A stretch of 64,000 nucleotides of DNA from Amycolatopsis jejuensis (GTDB taxonomy: Bacteria; Actinomycetota; Actinomycetes; Mycobacteriales; Pseudonocardiaceae), in contig NZ_JNYZ01000011.1 of NCBI RefSeq assembly GCF_000717335.1, forward strand, positions 407,794-471,793, written 5' to 3'. Position 1 is the first letter of the stretch. Every line of letters starts with the position of its first letter. Positions 18,293-27,082 of this stretch are shown here, piece by piece. Both the position numbers and the translations under genes were made by a program. The notes below the pieces were generated by a model. The model was not told where the DNA came from. It saw only the letters and a program-made list of their open reading frames with translations, and ran no database searches.

Positions 18293-20922
18293 CTGGTGAC
18301 ATGCAGTTTCACGTGCTTGGCGGGATCGGCACCGGCGTGCCGCAGGGTCGGCAGGACCAGGTCCACGCTCGACGATCCCGCCGGGATGACCGCGTCGAAC
18401 TGCAGCCCGTCCGACAGCTTCTCCGCGGGCAACGGGGCGCGGCGGAACCGCTTCAGCCACTCCGGGTCGACGTCCGTGGTGAGCAGTTCCGGCCCCGACG
18501 CGGGCACCATCGCCGTCGCGATGATCGGGACCTCCGCGTCGGCCACCTCGGACAGGGCCACGTGCCAGGTGAGCGCTCCGCCTTCGGCCACCGACACGCT
18601 CGCCGGGCTGACCGTGACCTTCGGCGGCCGATCGTCGTTCCGCACGTTCACGTCGCCCTCGTACGCCCCCACCACAACGCCGCGGGTGGCTTTGACATCG
18701 GCGAATATCCGGTAGTCCGAGCTCCACCGGGTGTTGCCGGTGATCGTGGCCGGGATGTCGACGGTGTGTTGCCCAGGCGCAAGCGAGACCTCCTGGTACG
18801 TCCACTCCTCCCCGGCCTGCGGCGTCGAAGCTGCCCGGAAGACCCGCAGGTCACCACCACCGTCCCCGGTGACGGTGACCGGGATCCGGTACGTCTTCTC
18901 GCCGGAATCGCCCTCGTCCACCGAAATGGTGCCCAGGTCCACGCGGGTCAACGGCGCCGGATCCGGGTCCGGCAGGCCCGGCCGCCAGGTGTACGCGTCC
19001 AGCAGCCACGCCTCGGCACCGGCCGTGCGGGACACGAACTCCAAACCGGCCAGATCGAGATGCGGCGGCAGCGGCACCCGGACCTCCTGACCCCAGTACG
19101 AGAACGCCCTTTCCCTCCCCGGCAACCCGGTGACCGTGACCGAACCGAGCGCGGTCCGCCTGCCGCCGGGATCGACGGCCGCCACCTCGTACGACTGGGC
19201 AGGAGCGCTCTGCGGCGCGATGATCCGCATCGTCAGCGCTCGTGCGCCGGCGGCGGGAACCGGGCCGGGCAACCGGATCACCGCGGGGCCACCGCCGCGC
19301 AGGTGCACTGCCGTCCGGGTGGGATCGGGCGCCGTACTGAGGCCGACGAAGTGCGGAGACTTGAGGCCCACCTCGTCGCTGAGACACCGTTTCTCCGGAC
19401 CGAGATTCCCCGGACCCGGTTTCTCCGGACCGACCTGCCGGCACACGTCCGCGCTGCCGCTCACCTGAGTGGCCGATCCCGGGACCAGAACCGGCTTCCG
19501 CGCGCCACCCAAAGCATGGCTGAACACGTGCGCCGGATCGGCGGACGGCGCTCGTACACCCGAACCGTCAAGCAACGGCTGTACCCGCAGATCGTGCTCC
19601 TGGAACAGATGTGCGGCCGCCGCGACGTAGGTGGCACCGACGGCGCGCTGTTGTGCGTCGGTGAGGCGCCCCGCCGCGCCGGGTGAGCAGTTCGGGTCGG
19701 GTTTCTCGGGCCGCATGTCGTCGTGGGCCGGCGCCACGGCCAGGCCCGGGGTCCACTCGGCGTTGAAGTAGTTGTGGTTCGCGCCGCCGATGTAGAGCGC
19801 GCTGTGCAATGCCTTGTCCCGGCTGACGCCGCGGGCCGCGTCGATGTATTGCTGTCCCTGCAGATCCGCGACATCCCCGTCGCACGCCGGAAGGAGCGTG
19901 ACCGACGGTACGTCCGGCGCCGGGTTCATCCCGAACGCCGTGGGCGCGATCAAGACGGTGCCCCGGATCTTCCACCGGACCGGGCCGGTGAACCCGGTGT
20001 CCCCCGGCGGCGGGTACAGGCTGTCCAGCGCCGCCCGGTTCACCCCTTCCCCTCCCCGGGAATGCCCGGCCAGCAGGACGTTCGACAGATCGGCGATCGG
20101 CGCGTCCCGCACGATCCCCGGCGCCGACGGGCGTGCGCCACCCGACCAGTCCGCCCACCGCGCGAGATGCCGCCGAACGAGCGAGGACCGCGCTTGCGCA
20201 CCCCCGTCCTGCACCGCGAAGTCGAGCGCATTGATGGCGTTCGCGGCGATCGACACCGTGACATATCCCTGTGACGCCAGCAGTTCCTGCGTCTGCAGGT
20301 AACCGCGATGGCTCGGGATCGGCAGGCTGCCCACCGGGCACGGCCACGTAGTGGGGACGTCGGGCTTGTCCGGGTAGTAGCACGGCGCATGCCTGCCGTG
20401 CAGGAACAGCACCAGCGGCCGGACACCGACCGCATGCTTGGGCGCCACCACGACGCCCTGCATCTCGATCGGCCCGTCAAGCCCCGGCAGCCGCACCGGA
20501 TCGAGCGAGTACTCGCCCTTGATCGTCTCGTAGTGCCCCGGTTTACCCGGATCTGTGGCACTCGCGGGCAAACCCGGCGGCACCGCCGGTACCTGATTCG
20601 ACGTCGCCGCCGGCGGGGGTTGCCGCGGCTGGCCGCCGACCCGCGCCTCCAGCCCACGTACGTCCCGGATCCCGGCTGCAGGCAACGAAAACGTGCGCTG
20701 GTCCTGCGCCGGCTGCGCCCGGCCGAGCAGCCTGCCGCCGGACCAGAACTCCACCCCGGCATCGCCGAACAGCGGCTTCGGCGCCGTCCAGACCACCTTG
20801 CCACCGGTCACCTGCCACTCCGGCGGCCCCGGCGGAGGGGACGGCGCAGCAGCAGCGGGCTGGACCATTGCCAGCACCAGCAACACTGCCATCACCACCG
20901 ACGGCACGAACCTCGACCCCAT
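18232..20922 (-). CDS. Large secreted alpha/beta hydrolase with C-terminal beta domains
   Basis: 896 residues. The N-terminus has a signal peptide (positive start, hydrophobic stretch, AAAA-P near 22-27). Residues ~130-460 form an alpha/beta hydrolase with LFLHGRHAPC and the elbow GHSRGG (Ser288). The C-terminal ~350 residues are beta-rich; the DEGDSG and VAEGG stretches resemble Calx-beta-like domains. It is likely an extracellular esterase or lipase-like enzyme. The substrate cannot be told. The end overlaps the convergent DUF2079 gene by 61 bases. Confidence 0.82.
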   Translation of the reverse strand: MGSRFVPSVVMAVLLVLAMVQPAAAAPSPPPGPPEWQVTGGKVVWTAPKPLFGDAGVEFWSGGRLLGRAQPAQDQRTFSLPAAGIRDVRGLEARVGGQPRQPPPAATSNQVPAVPPGLPASATDPGKPGHYETIKGEYSLDPVRLPGLDGPIEMQGVVVAPKHAVGVRPLVLFLHGRHAPCYYPDKPDVPTTWPCPVGSLPIPSHRGYLQTQELLASQGYVTVSIAANAINALDFAVQDGGAQARSSLVRRHLARWADWSGGARPSAPGIVRDAPIADLSNVLLAGHSRGGEGVNRAALDSLYPPPGDTGFTGPVRWKIRGTVLIAPTAFGMNPAPDVPSVTLLPACDGDVADLQGQQYIDAARGVSRDKALHSALYIGGANHNYFNAEWTPGLAVAPAHDDMRPEKPDPNCSPGAAGRLTDAQQRAVGATYVAAAAHLFQEHDLRVQPLLDGSGVRAPSADPAHVFSHALGGARKPVLVPGSATQVSGSADVCRQVGPEKPGPGNLGPEKRCLSDEVGLKSPHFVGLSTAPDPTRTAVHLRGGGPAVIRLPGPVPAAGARALTMRIIAPQSAPAQSYEVAAVDPGGRRTALGSVTVTGLPGRERAFSYWGQEVRVPLPPHLDLAGLEFVSRTAGAEAWLLDAYTWRPGLPDPDPAPLTRVDLGTISVDEGDSGEKTYRIPVTVTGDGGGDLRVFRAASTPQAGEEWTYQEVSLAPGQHTVDIPATITGNTRWSSDYRIFADVKATRGVVVGAYEGDVNVRNDDRPPKVTVSPASVSVAEGGALTWHVALSEVADAEVPIIATAMVPASGPELLTTDVDPEWLKRFRRAPLPAEKLSDGLQFDAVIPAGSSSVDLVLPTLRHAGADPAKHVKLHVTSYPEEVSPEVDVTGTVTDAG

Positions 20923-21068
20923 CTGGGTGCTCCCTCCCCGGACACTCAGTCCTTTCTACCGGCTCCGGCGCCCGCCCGACCAGTGATCGATCCGGGCACC
21001 ACGCCATCGGGGTAGACGCGCCACCTCCGTTTCAGGTTCTCGATCCGCGAAATTGCCCCAGAAAAGTT

Positions 21069-22097
21069 TCAACTGCCCCACACCGCACCGAAAACGCGCA
21101 GGAAGTTGCCGCCCAGAATGCCCTTCATCTCCTCGGAAGTGAACCCGCTCGCGGCGATGGCCTCGGTGACCGCCGGAAGGTTGAGCACACTCGAACCCCC
21201 TCGGGCACAACGGGTTTCGTAGGTGTACCAGTCCCCCATCCGACCCGTCACCGACTGGTACCGGCCGGACCCGCGGCTCGAGTTCCGGGTCCACTCCTCG
21301 AGGTCCGCACTCTCGTTGTGGTCCGTCCCGATGCCGACGTGCTCCGGCCCGATCAGGTCGGCGACGTACTTGACGTGCGTGACGAAATCGCCGACGTCCG
21401 GCCACCGGTCGAACCGAAGCATCGGCGACCACAACGCCAGCCCGATCACGCCGCCCCGCGCGGCGAGCGCACGCAGATGTCCGTCGGTTTTGTTGCGCGG
21501 GCTCGGATGCAGCGCCCGCGCGTTCGCATGGGTGATGACCACCGGGTGCGCGGACGCGTCGATCGCCTCCCGCGTGGTGCGATCACCGCAATGCGAGATG
21601 TCGACGACCATCCGCAGCCGGTTCATCTCCTCGATCGCGTCGCGCCCGGCCACGCTCAGCCCGGCGTCCGCAGGCTCGGCCGCGCCGTCGCCGTAAAGGT
21701 TGCGCTCGTTGTAGGTAAGCTGGCAGATCCGCACGTTCAGCTCCGACAGCACCCGGATCGCGAACTTCCCCGGATGCGCCGGACGCAGGTTCTGCGGGCC
21801 GAGGATCACCGCGACCCGTCCGGTCCGCTTCGCCTCGGCGATGTCCGCCACGCGGCGGACCAGCAGCAGCCGGTCGGCGTGCCGCTCGATCACCTCCAGC
21901 CCCGCGGCGATTTCCGCCAGCGCGGCCTCGAATTCCGCGTGTGGACTGCACACCGTCCAGTTGACCGCCGTGACGCCCGCCGCCGTCATCCGCTCGATCT
22001 GCGCCTCGTCCATCCGCGGCGCGATCGAAGCGTCGACGACGATTGCGTCCCGATAGAGGTCCGTCGTGCTGACCGTTTCCTGTGCACTGACTGCCAT
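21069..22097 (-). CDS. Membrane dipeptidase (M19) family protein, altered metal site
   Basis: 342 residues from ATG 22097, with GAAGGAG at good spacing; an upstream start would add 19 residues without support. The M19 fold is clear: DISHCG, ITHANARAL, GIGTDHNE and the end GILGGNFLRVF. Of the usual zinc ligands, the two His (DISH, ITH) and the late Asp (GTDH) are present. The first HxD is replaced (VVDASIAPR) and the bridging Glu position reads LGPQN. It may therefore bind one metal or act on a different amide or ester. It is divergent from the enolase-type gene across a region with a palindromic operator. Confidence 0.85.
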   Translation of the reverse strand: MAVSAQETVSTTDLYRDAIVVDASIAPRMDEAQIERMTAAGVTAVNWTVCSPHAEFEAALAEIAAGLEVIERHADRLLLVRRVADIAEAKRTGRVAVILGPQNLRPAHPGKFAIRVLSELNVRICQLTYNERNLYGDGAAEPADAGLSVAGRDAIEEMNRLRMVVDISHCGDRTTREAIDASAHPVVITHANARALHPSPRNKTDGHLRALAARGGVIGLALWSPMLRFDRWPDVGDFVTHVKYVADLIGPEHVGIGTDHNESADLEEWTRNSSRGSGRYQSVTGRMGDWYTYETRCARGGSSVLNLPAVTEAIAASGFTSEEMKGILGGNFLRVFGAVWGS

Positions 22098-22176
22098 CGT
22101 GCGCTCCTTCTGCGATCGACACCCGAGCCAGCCGTGAAGATCCGCGGCGAACACTTCCGCGACACTCGGCCGCCAC

Positions 22177-22199
22177 CTAATATGTTAGTTGAATCCTAG
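22177..22199. promoter_or_regulatory. Predicted GntR operator, copy A
   Basis: A 23-base imperfect palindrome beginning CTAATATG, with AGTTG in the middle and TAG at the end. It matches the site at 28321-28343 at 18 of 23 positions. It overlaps the -35 of the promoter below. Confidence 0.7.
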
Positions 22200-22217
22200 G
22201 TGTATTTCTCCTAGAGT
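22189..22217 (+). promoter_or_regulatory. Sigma70-type promoter of the enolase-family gene
   Basis: TTGAAT (22189-22194), a 17-base spacer, TAGAGT (22212-22217). Transcription would start near 22224, giving a leader of about 69 bases to ATG 22293. The -35 lies inside the operator, so bound repressor would block it. Confidence 0.6.
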
Positions 22218-22292
22218 GCAAGAACTTCCCCCGCTGCATGGACCGCACCCGCGGTCCATGCCCGCATTCCGGCACGAGAGGCAGGATCACGC

Positions 22293-23420
22293 ATGAAGAT
22301 CGTCGGAGCCCGTCTGCACCTGACCCGGATCCCCACGAGCCGCAGCCACAAGATGGCGATCGGCACCACGCGGTACCAGGAATCGGTGTTCCTCGAGGTG
22401 CGCACCGACGAGGGGGTGTCCGGCTGGGGCGAGGCACCGCACATGGTCGGGCATTCGCACGCCGGCGAAACCCAGGACACTGTCGCCCTGCAGCTGCGCG
22501 ACCGGCTGGTACCGGCCGTCCTCGGCAAAGACCCTTTCGCCATCGAAGAAGTCCGGGCGGTCATGGACAGGACGCTGCCCCGGAACCCGCGCGCGAAAAG
22601 TGCCGTCGAGATGGCGTTGTACGACCTGGCCGGCACCGCGCTCGGCGTGCCGGTGTACCAGCTGCTCGGCGGGCTCGTGCGGCCCGGAATCCCGCTGAGC
22701 TGGTCGCTCGGCATCATGCCGCTCGCCGAACTCTGTGCGGAGGCGGAGAAAATGGTTGCCCGCGGCTTCACGATCCTGAAGGTGAAGGTCGGTGCACGGG
22801 ACAACGTCGACGACGACATCGCGGCCTTCGAGGCAGTGCGCGAGACCGTCGGCCCGGACGTCCGGATCCGCGCCGACGCCAACCAGGGTTACCAGGTCGG
22901 CGAGGCCGTCCGCGCAACACTCGCGATGGAGGAGTACGGCATCGAGTTCATGGAACAACCCGTGCACGCCGACGATCTCGCCGGGATGGCCGAGGTCCGC
23001 ACGCGCGTCACCACGGAGATCATGGCCGACGAATCGGCCAACAGCCCGGAAGAAGTCCACCGCGTGGCCGAGGCCCGGGCCGCGTCGCTGATCAGCGTGT
23101 ACATCAACACCGGCGGCGGAATTTCGGCGGCCAAGCGGATGACCCACGTCGCCGAGGCGGCCGGGCTCCGCTGTTACGTCGGCGGGGCGCTCGAAGGCCC
23201 GGTCGCTGCGCGGGCGTGCCTGCACTTCGGCTGCTCGAGCCCCAGCGTGACGATGGGCGGCGAGCAGGCGGCCCAATTCCTGCTGACCGCGGAACTCGGG
23301 AGGGAACCGATCGAATTCACCGGCGGACAGCTGATGGTCCCGCACACGCCCGGCCTCGGCGCCGCAGTGGACCCGGAAGTGCTTGCCGCCCACGAAATCG
23401 GCACCTTCACCGTGAGCTGA
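22293..23420 (+). CDS. Enolase-superfamily enzyme (mandelate racemase/muconate lactonizing type)
   Basis: 375 residues. An N-terminal capping domain is followed by a TIM barrel with the K-x-K motif (LKVKVG), metal ligands Asp (RADANQ), Glu (MEQP) and Asp (ADES), and the C-terminal end. Where muconate lactonizing enzymes and dipeptide epimerases carry a second catalytic Lys, it reads YINTGGG. A one-base mechanism, or a base from elsewhere, must then be used. Neighbours (dipeptidase-like, amino acid transporter, opine dehydrogenase-like, M20 hydrolase) suggest an amino acid derivative as substrate. Confidence 0.9.
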   Translation: MKIVGARLHLTRIPTSRSHKMAIGTTRYQESVFLEVRTDEGVSGWGEAPHMVGHSHAGETQDTVALQLRDRLVPAVLGKDPFAIEEVRAVMDRTLPRNPRAKSAVEMALYDLAGTALGVPVYQLLGGLVRPGIPLSWSLGIMPLAELCAEAEKMVARGFTILKVKVGARDNVDDDIAAFEAVRETVGPDVRIRADANQGYQVGEAVRATLAMEEYGIEFMEQPVHADDLAGMAEVRTRVTTEIMADESANSPEEVHRVAEARAASLISVYINTGGGISAAKRMTHVAEAAGLRCYVGGALEGPVAARACLHFGCSSPSVTMGGEQAAQFLLTAELGREPIEFTGGQLMVPHTPGLGAAVDPEVLAAHEIGTFTVS

Positions 23421-23427
23421 ACCACGA

Positions 23428-23455
23428 GGGGGACGCGCCGCCGAGCGCGTCCCCC
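23428..23455. terminator. Bidirectional terminator hairpin
   Basis: Perfect 11-bp arms (GGGGGACGCGC at 23428-23438, complement at 23445-23455) around a 6-base loop, 8 bases after the + gene stop and 7 before the convergent stop. There is no strong T tract. Confidence 0.8.
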
Positions 23456-23462
23456 GAAATAC

Positions 23463-24461
23463 TCACCGGAAGTGCCGGACAATCTCCCGGGCAAAAACTT
23501 CGAGCTGAACCCGATACTCATCCAGCCCACGATCATAAGGCAGCAGAACGGAAACCTGGCTCACCCCCACCTCGGCCAAGTACGAGATCCGCCGTCGGCA
23601 ATAATCCGCGTCACCGATCACCGCGAAGGCATCGACACACTCGTCAGTGACAAAAGCACCGGCCGACCCACTCCCACGGTACGCTTCCTTGATCGCCGCC
23701 GCAGCAACGCATGGAACCCCGATCCGGCGCAACGCACTGTCCGGCGCGTTCGCGATGATGTGCGCAATCTGACCCCGGTACTTACCCAGGCTGCGCGCCC
23801 GGTCCTTGGTCACCTCGACCACCGTCCACGCCACCAGATCCAGCTCCGCCATCGACCGGCCGACGTCCGCCGCACCCTTCGCCACCTGCTCCAACGCATA
23901 CCGGTACCCGGATTCGGTGGCGATACTGCCGACGATCACCCCATCGGCAACGCGGCCCGCCGCCCGCAGCATTTTCGGCCCCCGCCCGGCCAGGTACAGG
24001 GGGATGGGACGAGGCACCTCGAACCCGAGCCGGACATCGTGATACGTGTAATGCTCGCCGTCGACTGCCAACGTCTCGCCGCGCAGCAACGCCCGCACCG
24101 CAGCCGCCATCTCCTCGCATCGGGCCACCACAAAGGAATCCTGGAGCTCCAGCGCGCGCACCACCTCCTTCGGATTACCCGCCCCGATCCCGAACACGGT
24201 CCGGCCCGGGGCGAACTCCTCCGCGGTCGCGATGGCCCGGGCGGCGATCGCGGGATGTCGCGTGTACGGGTTGGTGACGCCGAGCCCCAGCGTGATCGAA
24301 CTCGTCGCCGATCCCATCGCGGCCAGCAGGACGTACGGGTCGCGCAGGAACGTCTGGTCCGGGACCCACGCGTGGTCGAACCCCATTCCCTCGGCCGCGC
24401 GCACCAGCTCCACGTGCTCGCGGTACGGATTCGTCGGATGGTGCGAAAAGCCGAATTTCAC
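23463..24461 (-). CDS. Luciferase-like (LLM) F420-dependent oxidoreductase
   Basis: 332 residues from GTG 24461, with GAGGAGA upstream. It is a luciferase-like barrel of the methylene-tetrahydromethanopterin reductase-like group, with the start KFGFSHHPTNP, the core GLGVTNPYTRHP and the FGIGAGNP loop. Members use F420 (less often FMN) to oxidise or reduce small substrates. Last gene of the minus-strand operon that begins at 28159; 22 bases separate it from the ABC ATPase. Confidence 0.87.
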   Translation of the reverse strand: MKFGFSHHPTNPYREHVELVRAAEGMGFDHAWVPDQTFLRDPYVLLAAMGSATSSITLGLGVTNPYTRHPAIAARAIATAEEFAPGRTVFGIGAGNPKEVVRALELQDSFVVARCEEMAAAVRALLRGETLAVDGEHYTYHDVRLGFEVPRPIPLYLAGRGPKMLRAAGRVADGVIVGSIATESGYRYALEQVAKGAADVGRSMAELDLVAWTVVEVTKDRARSLGKYRGQIAHIIANAPDSALRRIGVPCVAAAAIKEAYRGSGSAGAFVTDECVDAFAVIGDADYCRRRISYLAEVGVSQVSVLLPYDRGLDEYRVQLEVFAREIVRHFR

Positions 24462-24483
24462 CCGGTCTCCTCGGGGCAGCAGG

Positions 24484-25248
24484 TCAGTTGAACCGCGAAA
24501 GGAACGCCGCGAGTCCCGGATGCCCGGGATCACGCAGCACCTCGCCGGGGGTGCCGGTGACGGCGATCCGGCCGTTTTCCATGAACACCACCGAATCCGC
24601 GACCTCACGGGCGAAGGCGAGTTCGTGCGTCACCACCATCATGGTCATCCCTTCACCCGCCAGCCGCCGCATCACCTGCAGGACCTCGCCGACGAGTTCC
24701 GGGTCGAGCGCCGACGTCGGCTCGTCGAACAGCATGAGCTTCGGCGACATCGCCAGCGCACGGGCGATCGCGACGCGCTGCTGCTGACCGCCGGACAACC
24801 GCCGCGGGTACATCTCCGCCTGCGGCCCCAGCCCGACCTGGTCGAGCAGCTCACGGGCTCGCGCGACCGCGTCCGCGCGCGGCATCCCGCGCACCCGCAT
24901 CGGCGCCTCGATCACGTTGTCCAGCACCGTCATGTGCGGAAACAGATTGAACTGCTGGAAAACCATGCCCGCCTCCGACCGCATCCGCGCGACCTCCCGG
25001 TCCGGCCGCTCGCGCAACTTCCGGCGGCCGCGCCGGTACCCGACGAGCTCGCCGTCGATCCGGATCCAGCCCGCGTCGATCCGCTCGAGGTGGTTCACGC
25101 TGCGCAGCAACGTGGTCTTGCCCGAACCGGACCGGCCGAGCACACACGTCACCTCCCCTCGGCGGACCTGCATGCTCACTCCATTGAGGACGGACACCGA
25201 GCCGTAGCCCTTGTGCACGTCGTGGATTTCCACCAGTACGTCGCTCAT
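24484..25248 (-). CDS. Polar amino acid ABC transporter, ATPase
   Basis: 254 residues with Walker A GRSGSGKTT, Q-loop VFQQFNLFPH, signature LSGGQQQR, Walker B LMLFDEPTS and the switch His. Close to GlnQ/HisP. It overlaps the permease stop by 4 bases and powers the importer with the two genes upstream. Confidence 0.95.
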   Translation of the reverse strand: MSDVLVEIHDVHKGYGSVSVLNGVSMQVRRGEVTCVLGRSGSGKTTLLRSVNHLERIDAGWIRIDGELVGYRRGRRKLRERPDREVARMRSEAGMVFQQFNLFPHMTVLDNVIEAPMRVRGMPRADAVARARELLDQVGLGPQAEMYPRRLSGGQQQRVAIARALAMSPKLMLFDEPTSALDPELVGEVLQVMRRLAGEGMTMMVVTHELAFAREVADSVVFMENGRIAVTGTPGEVLRDPGHPGLAAFLSRFN

Positions 25249-26180
25249 CGGGCACCCCCGGCCGAACGCAGCGACCGGCGGGCCCGCGCCGGACGGATTG
25301 CCCCGCGATCGAACCCACGCCCGAACCGCCGCTCCAGCCACGACTGTCCGGCCATCAGCACCGTGGTGATCGCCAGGTACCACAGCGACGCGACGAGCAG
25401 CAGCGGGATCGGCTTGAAGTTCTGCGAGTAGACCTGCTCGGCGTTGTACAGCAGGTCGCCGAGCCCGAGCACGCTGACCAGCGACGTGTACTTCAGCAAG
25501 CCGATCGTGCGGCTGGACGTCGGCGGCACGATCAGCCGGGCGGCCTGCGGCAGGATCACCCGCCGGAACGTGTGCCACCGCGACATCCCGAGCGCCCGAG
25601 CGGCCTCGCTCTGCCCGCGATCGACGCCGGAAATGCCCGCACGGATGATCTCCGCCATGTACGCCGCTTCATGCAGCCCGAGCCCGAGCACCGCCGCTAC
25701 CATCGCGGTGATCACCGTGTTCGCCTCGACCTCGAACAGTGGCGGCAGGAACACGATGTGCAGCGACAGCTTCGGGTACACGGCCGCGATGTTGTAGAAC
25801 AGCAGCAGCTGCACCAGCATCGGCGTGCCTTGGAAGAGCCACACGAACCCGGTGCTGAGCGCGACGAGCACCGGATTCGACGACATCCGCATCACCGCCA
25901 GGACCGCGCCGAGCACGATCGCGATCAGCATGCAGACCACGGTGAGGATCGCGGTGATGCGCACGCCGTCCAGGATGGTGTCGCTGAAGAGGTAGCTGCC
26001 GAACATGTCCCATTCGAACCGCGGGTTGGTGGCCGCGGACCGGACGAACGACACGAGCAGCACCACCAGCACCACCACGCTGACCCATCGCCAGACGTGG
26101 TACCGGCGCGCGACCCGGTCCGCGGAGTCCGCGTCGGAGGTCACCGGCACCTCCGGCGCGTGCACGACGGGGCCGCTCAT
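25245..26180 (-). CDS. Polar amino acid ABC transporter, permease
   Basis: 311 residues from ATG 26180; the 4-base overlap with the binding protein gene decides the start. HisM/GlnP-type with about six membrane helices and the EAA loop (EAARALGMSRWHTF). It has a cytoplasmic N-terminus of ~35 residues. Only one permease gene is present, so it should act as a homodimer. Confidence 0.95.
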   Translation of the reverse strand: MSGPVVHAPEVPVTSDADSADRVARRYHVWRWVSVVVLVVLLVSFVRSAATNPRFEWDMFGSYLFSDTILDGVRITAILTVVCMLIAIVLGAVLAVMRMSSNPVLVALSTGFVWLFQGTPMLVQLLLFYNIAAVYPKLSLHIVFLPPLFEVEANTVITAMVAAVLGLGLHEAAYMAEIIRAGISGVDRGQSEAARALGMSRWHTFRRVILPQAARLIVPPTSSRTIGLLKYTSLVSVLGLGDLLYNAEQVYSQNFKPIPLLLVASLWYLAITTVLMAGQSWLERRFGRGFDRGAIRPARARRSLRSAGGAR

Positions 26181-27046
26181 GACTCCGCCACGTCGACCAT
26201 CGGCTTGTCGATGGCGAAGCCGGAGACGTTCCACTTGGCCATGATCCTGCCGTATGCGCCGGATTTGACGACCTGCTGGAACGCCGCCTTCAACGCGTCG
26301 ATCAGTTTTGTGCTGTCCCGCGCGATTCCCATGCTGTAGTACGCCGGATCGACCTGGCTGCCGAGCACCTTGACGCCGCTGGTGTGGCTGACCAGGTAGG
26401 CCAGGCTGATCGCGCCGGACGGGACGAACTCGACGCGCCCGCTGCGCAGGGCCAGCTCACTCGCGGCCGTGCTGGGGTACGACGCGATCCGGTACGCCGG
26501 CTGTCCCTTCGATTCGCAGTTCGTCTTGGACAGCGCTGGCATCCGGGCGGCGTCGACGCTGCCGTTGTTGACCCCGATCGACGCCCCGCACGGCGGCACT
26601 TCGGGTCCATTGTAGTCGGCGCGCACCAGGTACTGGCGGCCTTCCTGGTACAGGGCAAGGAAAGACGCCGCCTGTTCGCGCTGTTTCGTGTCCGCGAAGA
26701 TGATGCCCGCGTCGTACCTGCGCGAGGACACCCCGGTGAGGATCGAGGCCAGCTGGGTATGCGTCCACTCCACCTTGATCTTCAGCTCCGCCGCCATCGC
26801 CTCGATGATCTCCGGGACGAATCCGGTCATGGTTTTCTTGTCGTCGGCGAGGAAATTCACCGGTACGTACGTGGTGCCAGTGCCGACCACCAGCACGCCT
26901 TTCGAGCTGACCTCCTCGGGCAGGAGATCGTGCAGGGTACCCGTGGATCCGCCGGGCGCCGCGGCAGGCCCGCCGCCGCAGGCCGTGACCGCCAGCGCTA
27001 CGGCGATGCCACCGGCGAGGAGCCGGTACTTCCGGAGTCTGCTCAT
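26177..27046 (-). CDS. Amino acid ABC transporter, substrate-binding lipoprotein
   Basis: 289 residues from ATG 27046. Lipoprotein signal MSRLRKYR...AVTAC with lipidated Cys23, then a family-3 solute-binding domain. It binds the ligand outside the membrane and delivers it to the permease. The ligand may be an opine or an acylated amino acid, given the genes around it; this is inference. Confidence 0.93.
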   Translation of the reverse strand: MSRLRKYRLLAGGIAVALAVTACGGGPAAAPGGSTGTLHDLLPEEVSSKGVLVVGTGTTYVPVNFLADDKKTMTGFVPEIIEAMAAELKIKVEWTHTQLASILTGVSSRRYDAGIIFADTKQREQAASFLALYQEGRQYLVRADYNGPEVPPCGASIGVNNGSVDAARMPALSKTNCESKGQPAYRIASYPSTAASELALRSGRVEFVPSGAISLAYLVSHTSGVKVLGSQVDPAYYSMGIARDSTKLIDALKAAFQQVVKSGAYGRIMAKWNVSGFAIDKPMVDVAES

Positions 27047-27082
27047 CCTGACTCTCCCATCGTGGTCGTGGTGCATCAGCCG

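Noticed and set aside
16154..18805. Very long open frame on the minus strand (883 codons)
   Set aside because: It is antisense to the well-supported DUF2079 gene and the 33-bp array. The product is Arg/His/Gly-rich with no domain, as expected from an antisense frame in GC-rich coding DNA.
24232..25431. 399-codon + strand frame over the LLM/ABC genes
   Set aside because: Antisense to genes with Walker motifs; His/Arg/Asp-rich composition.
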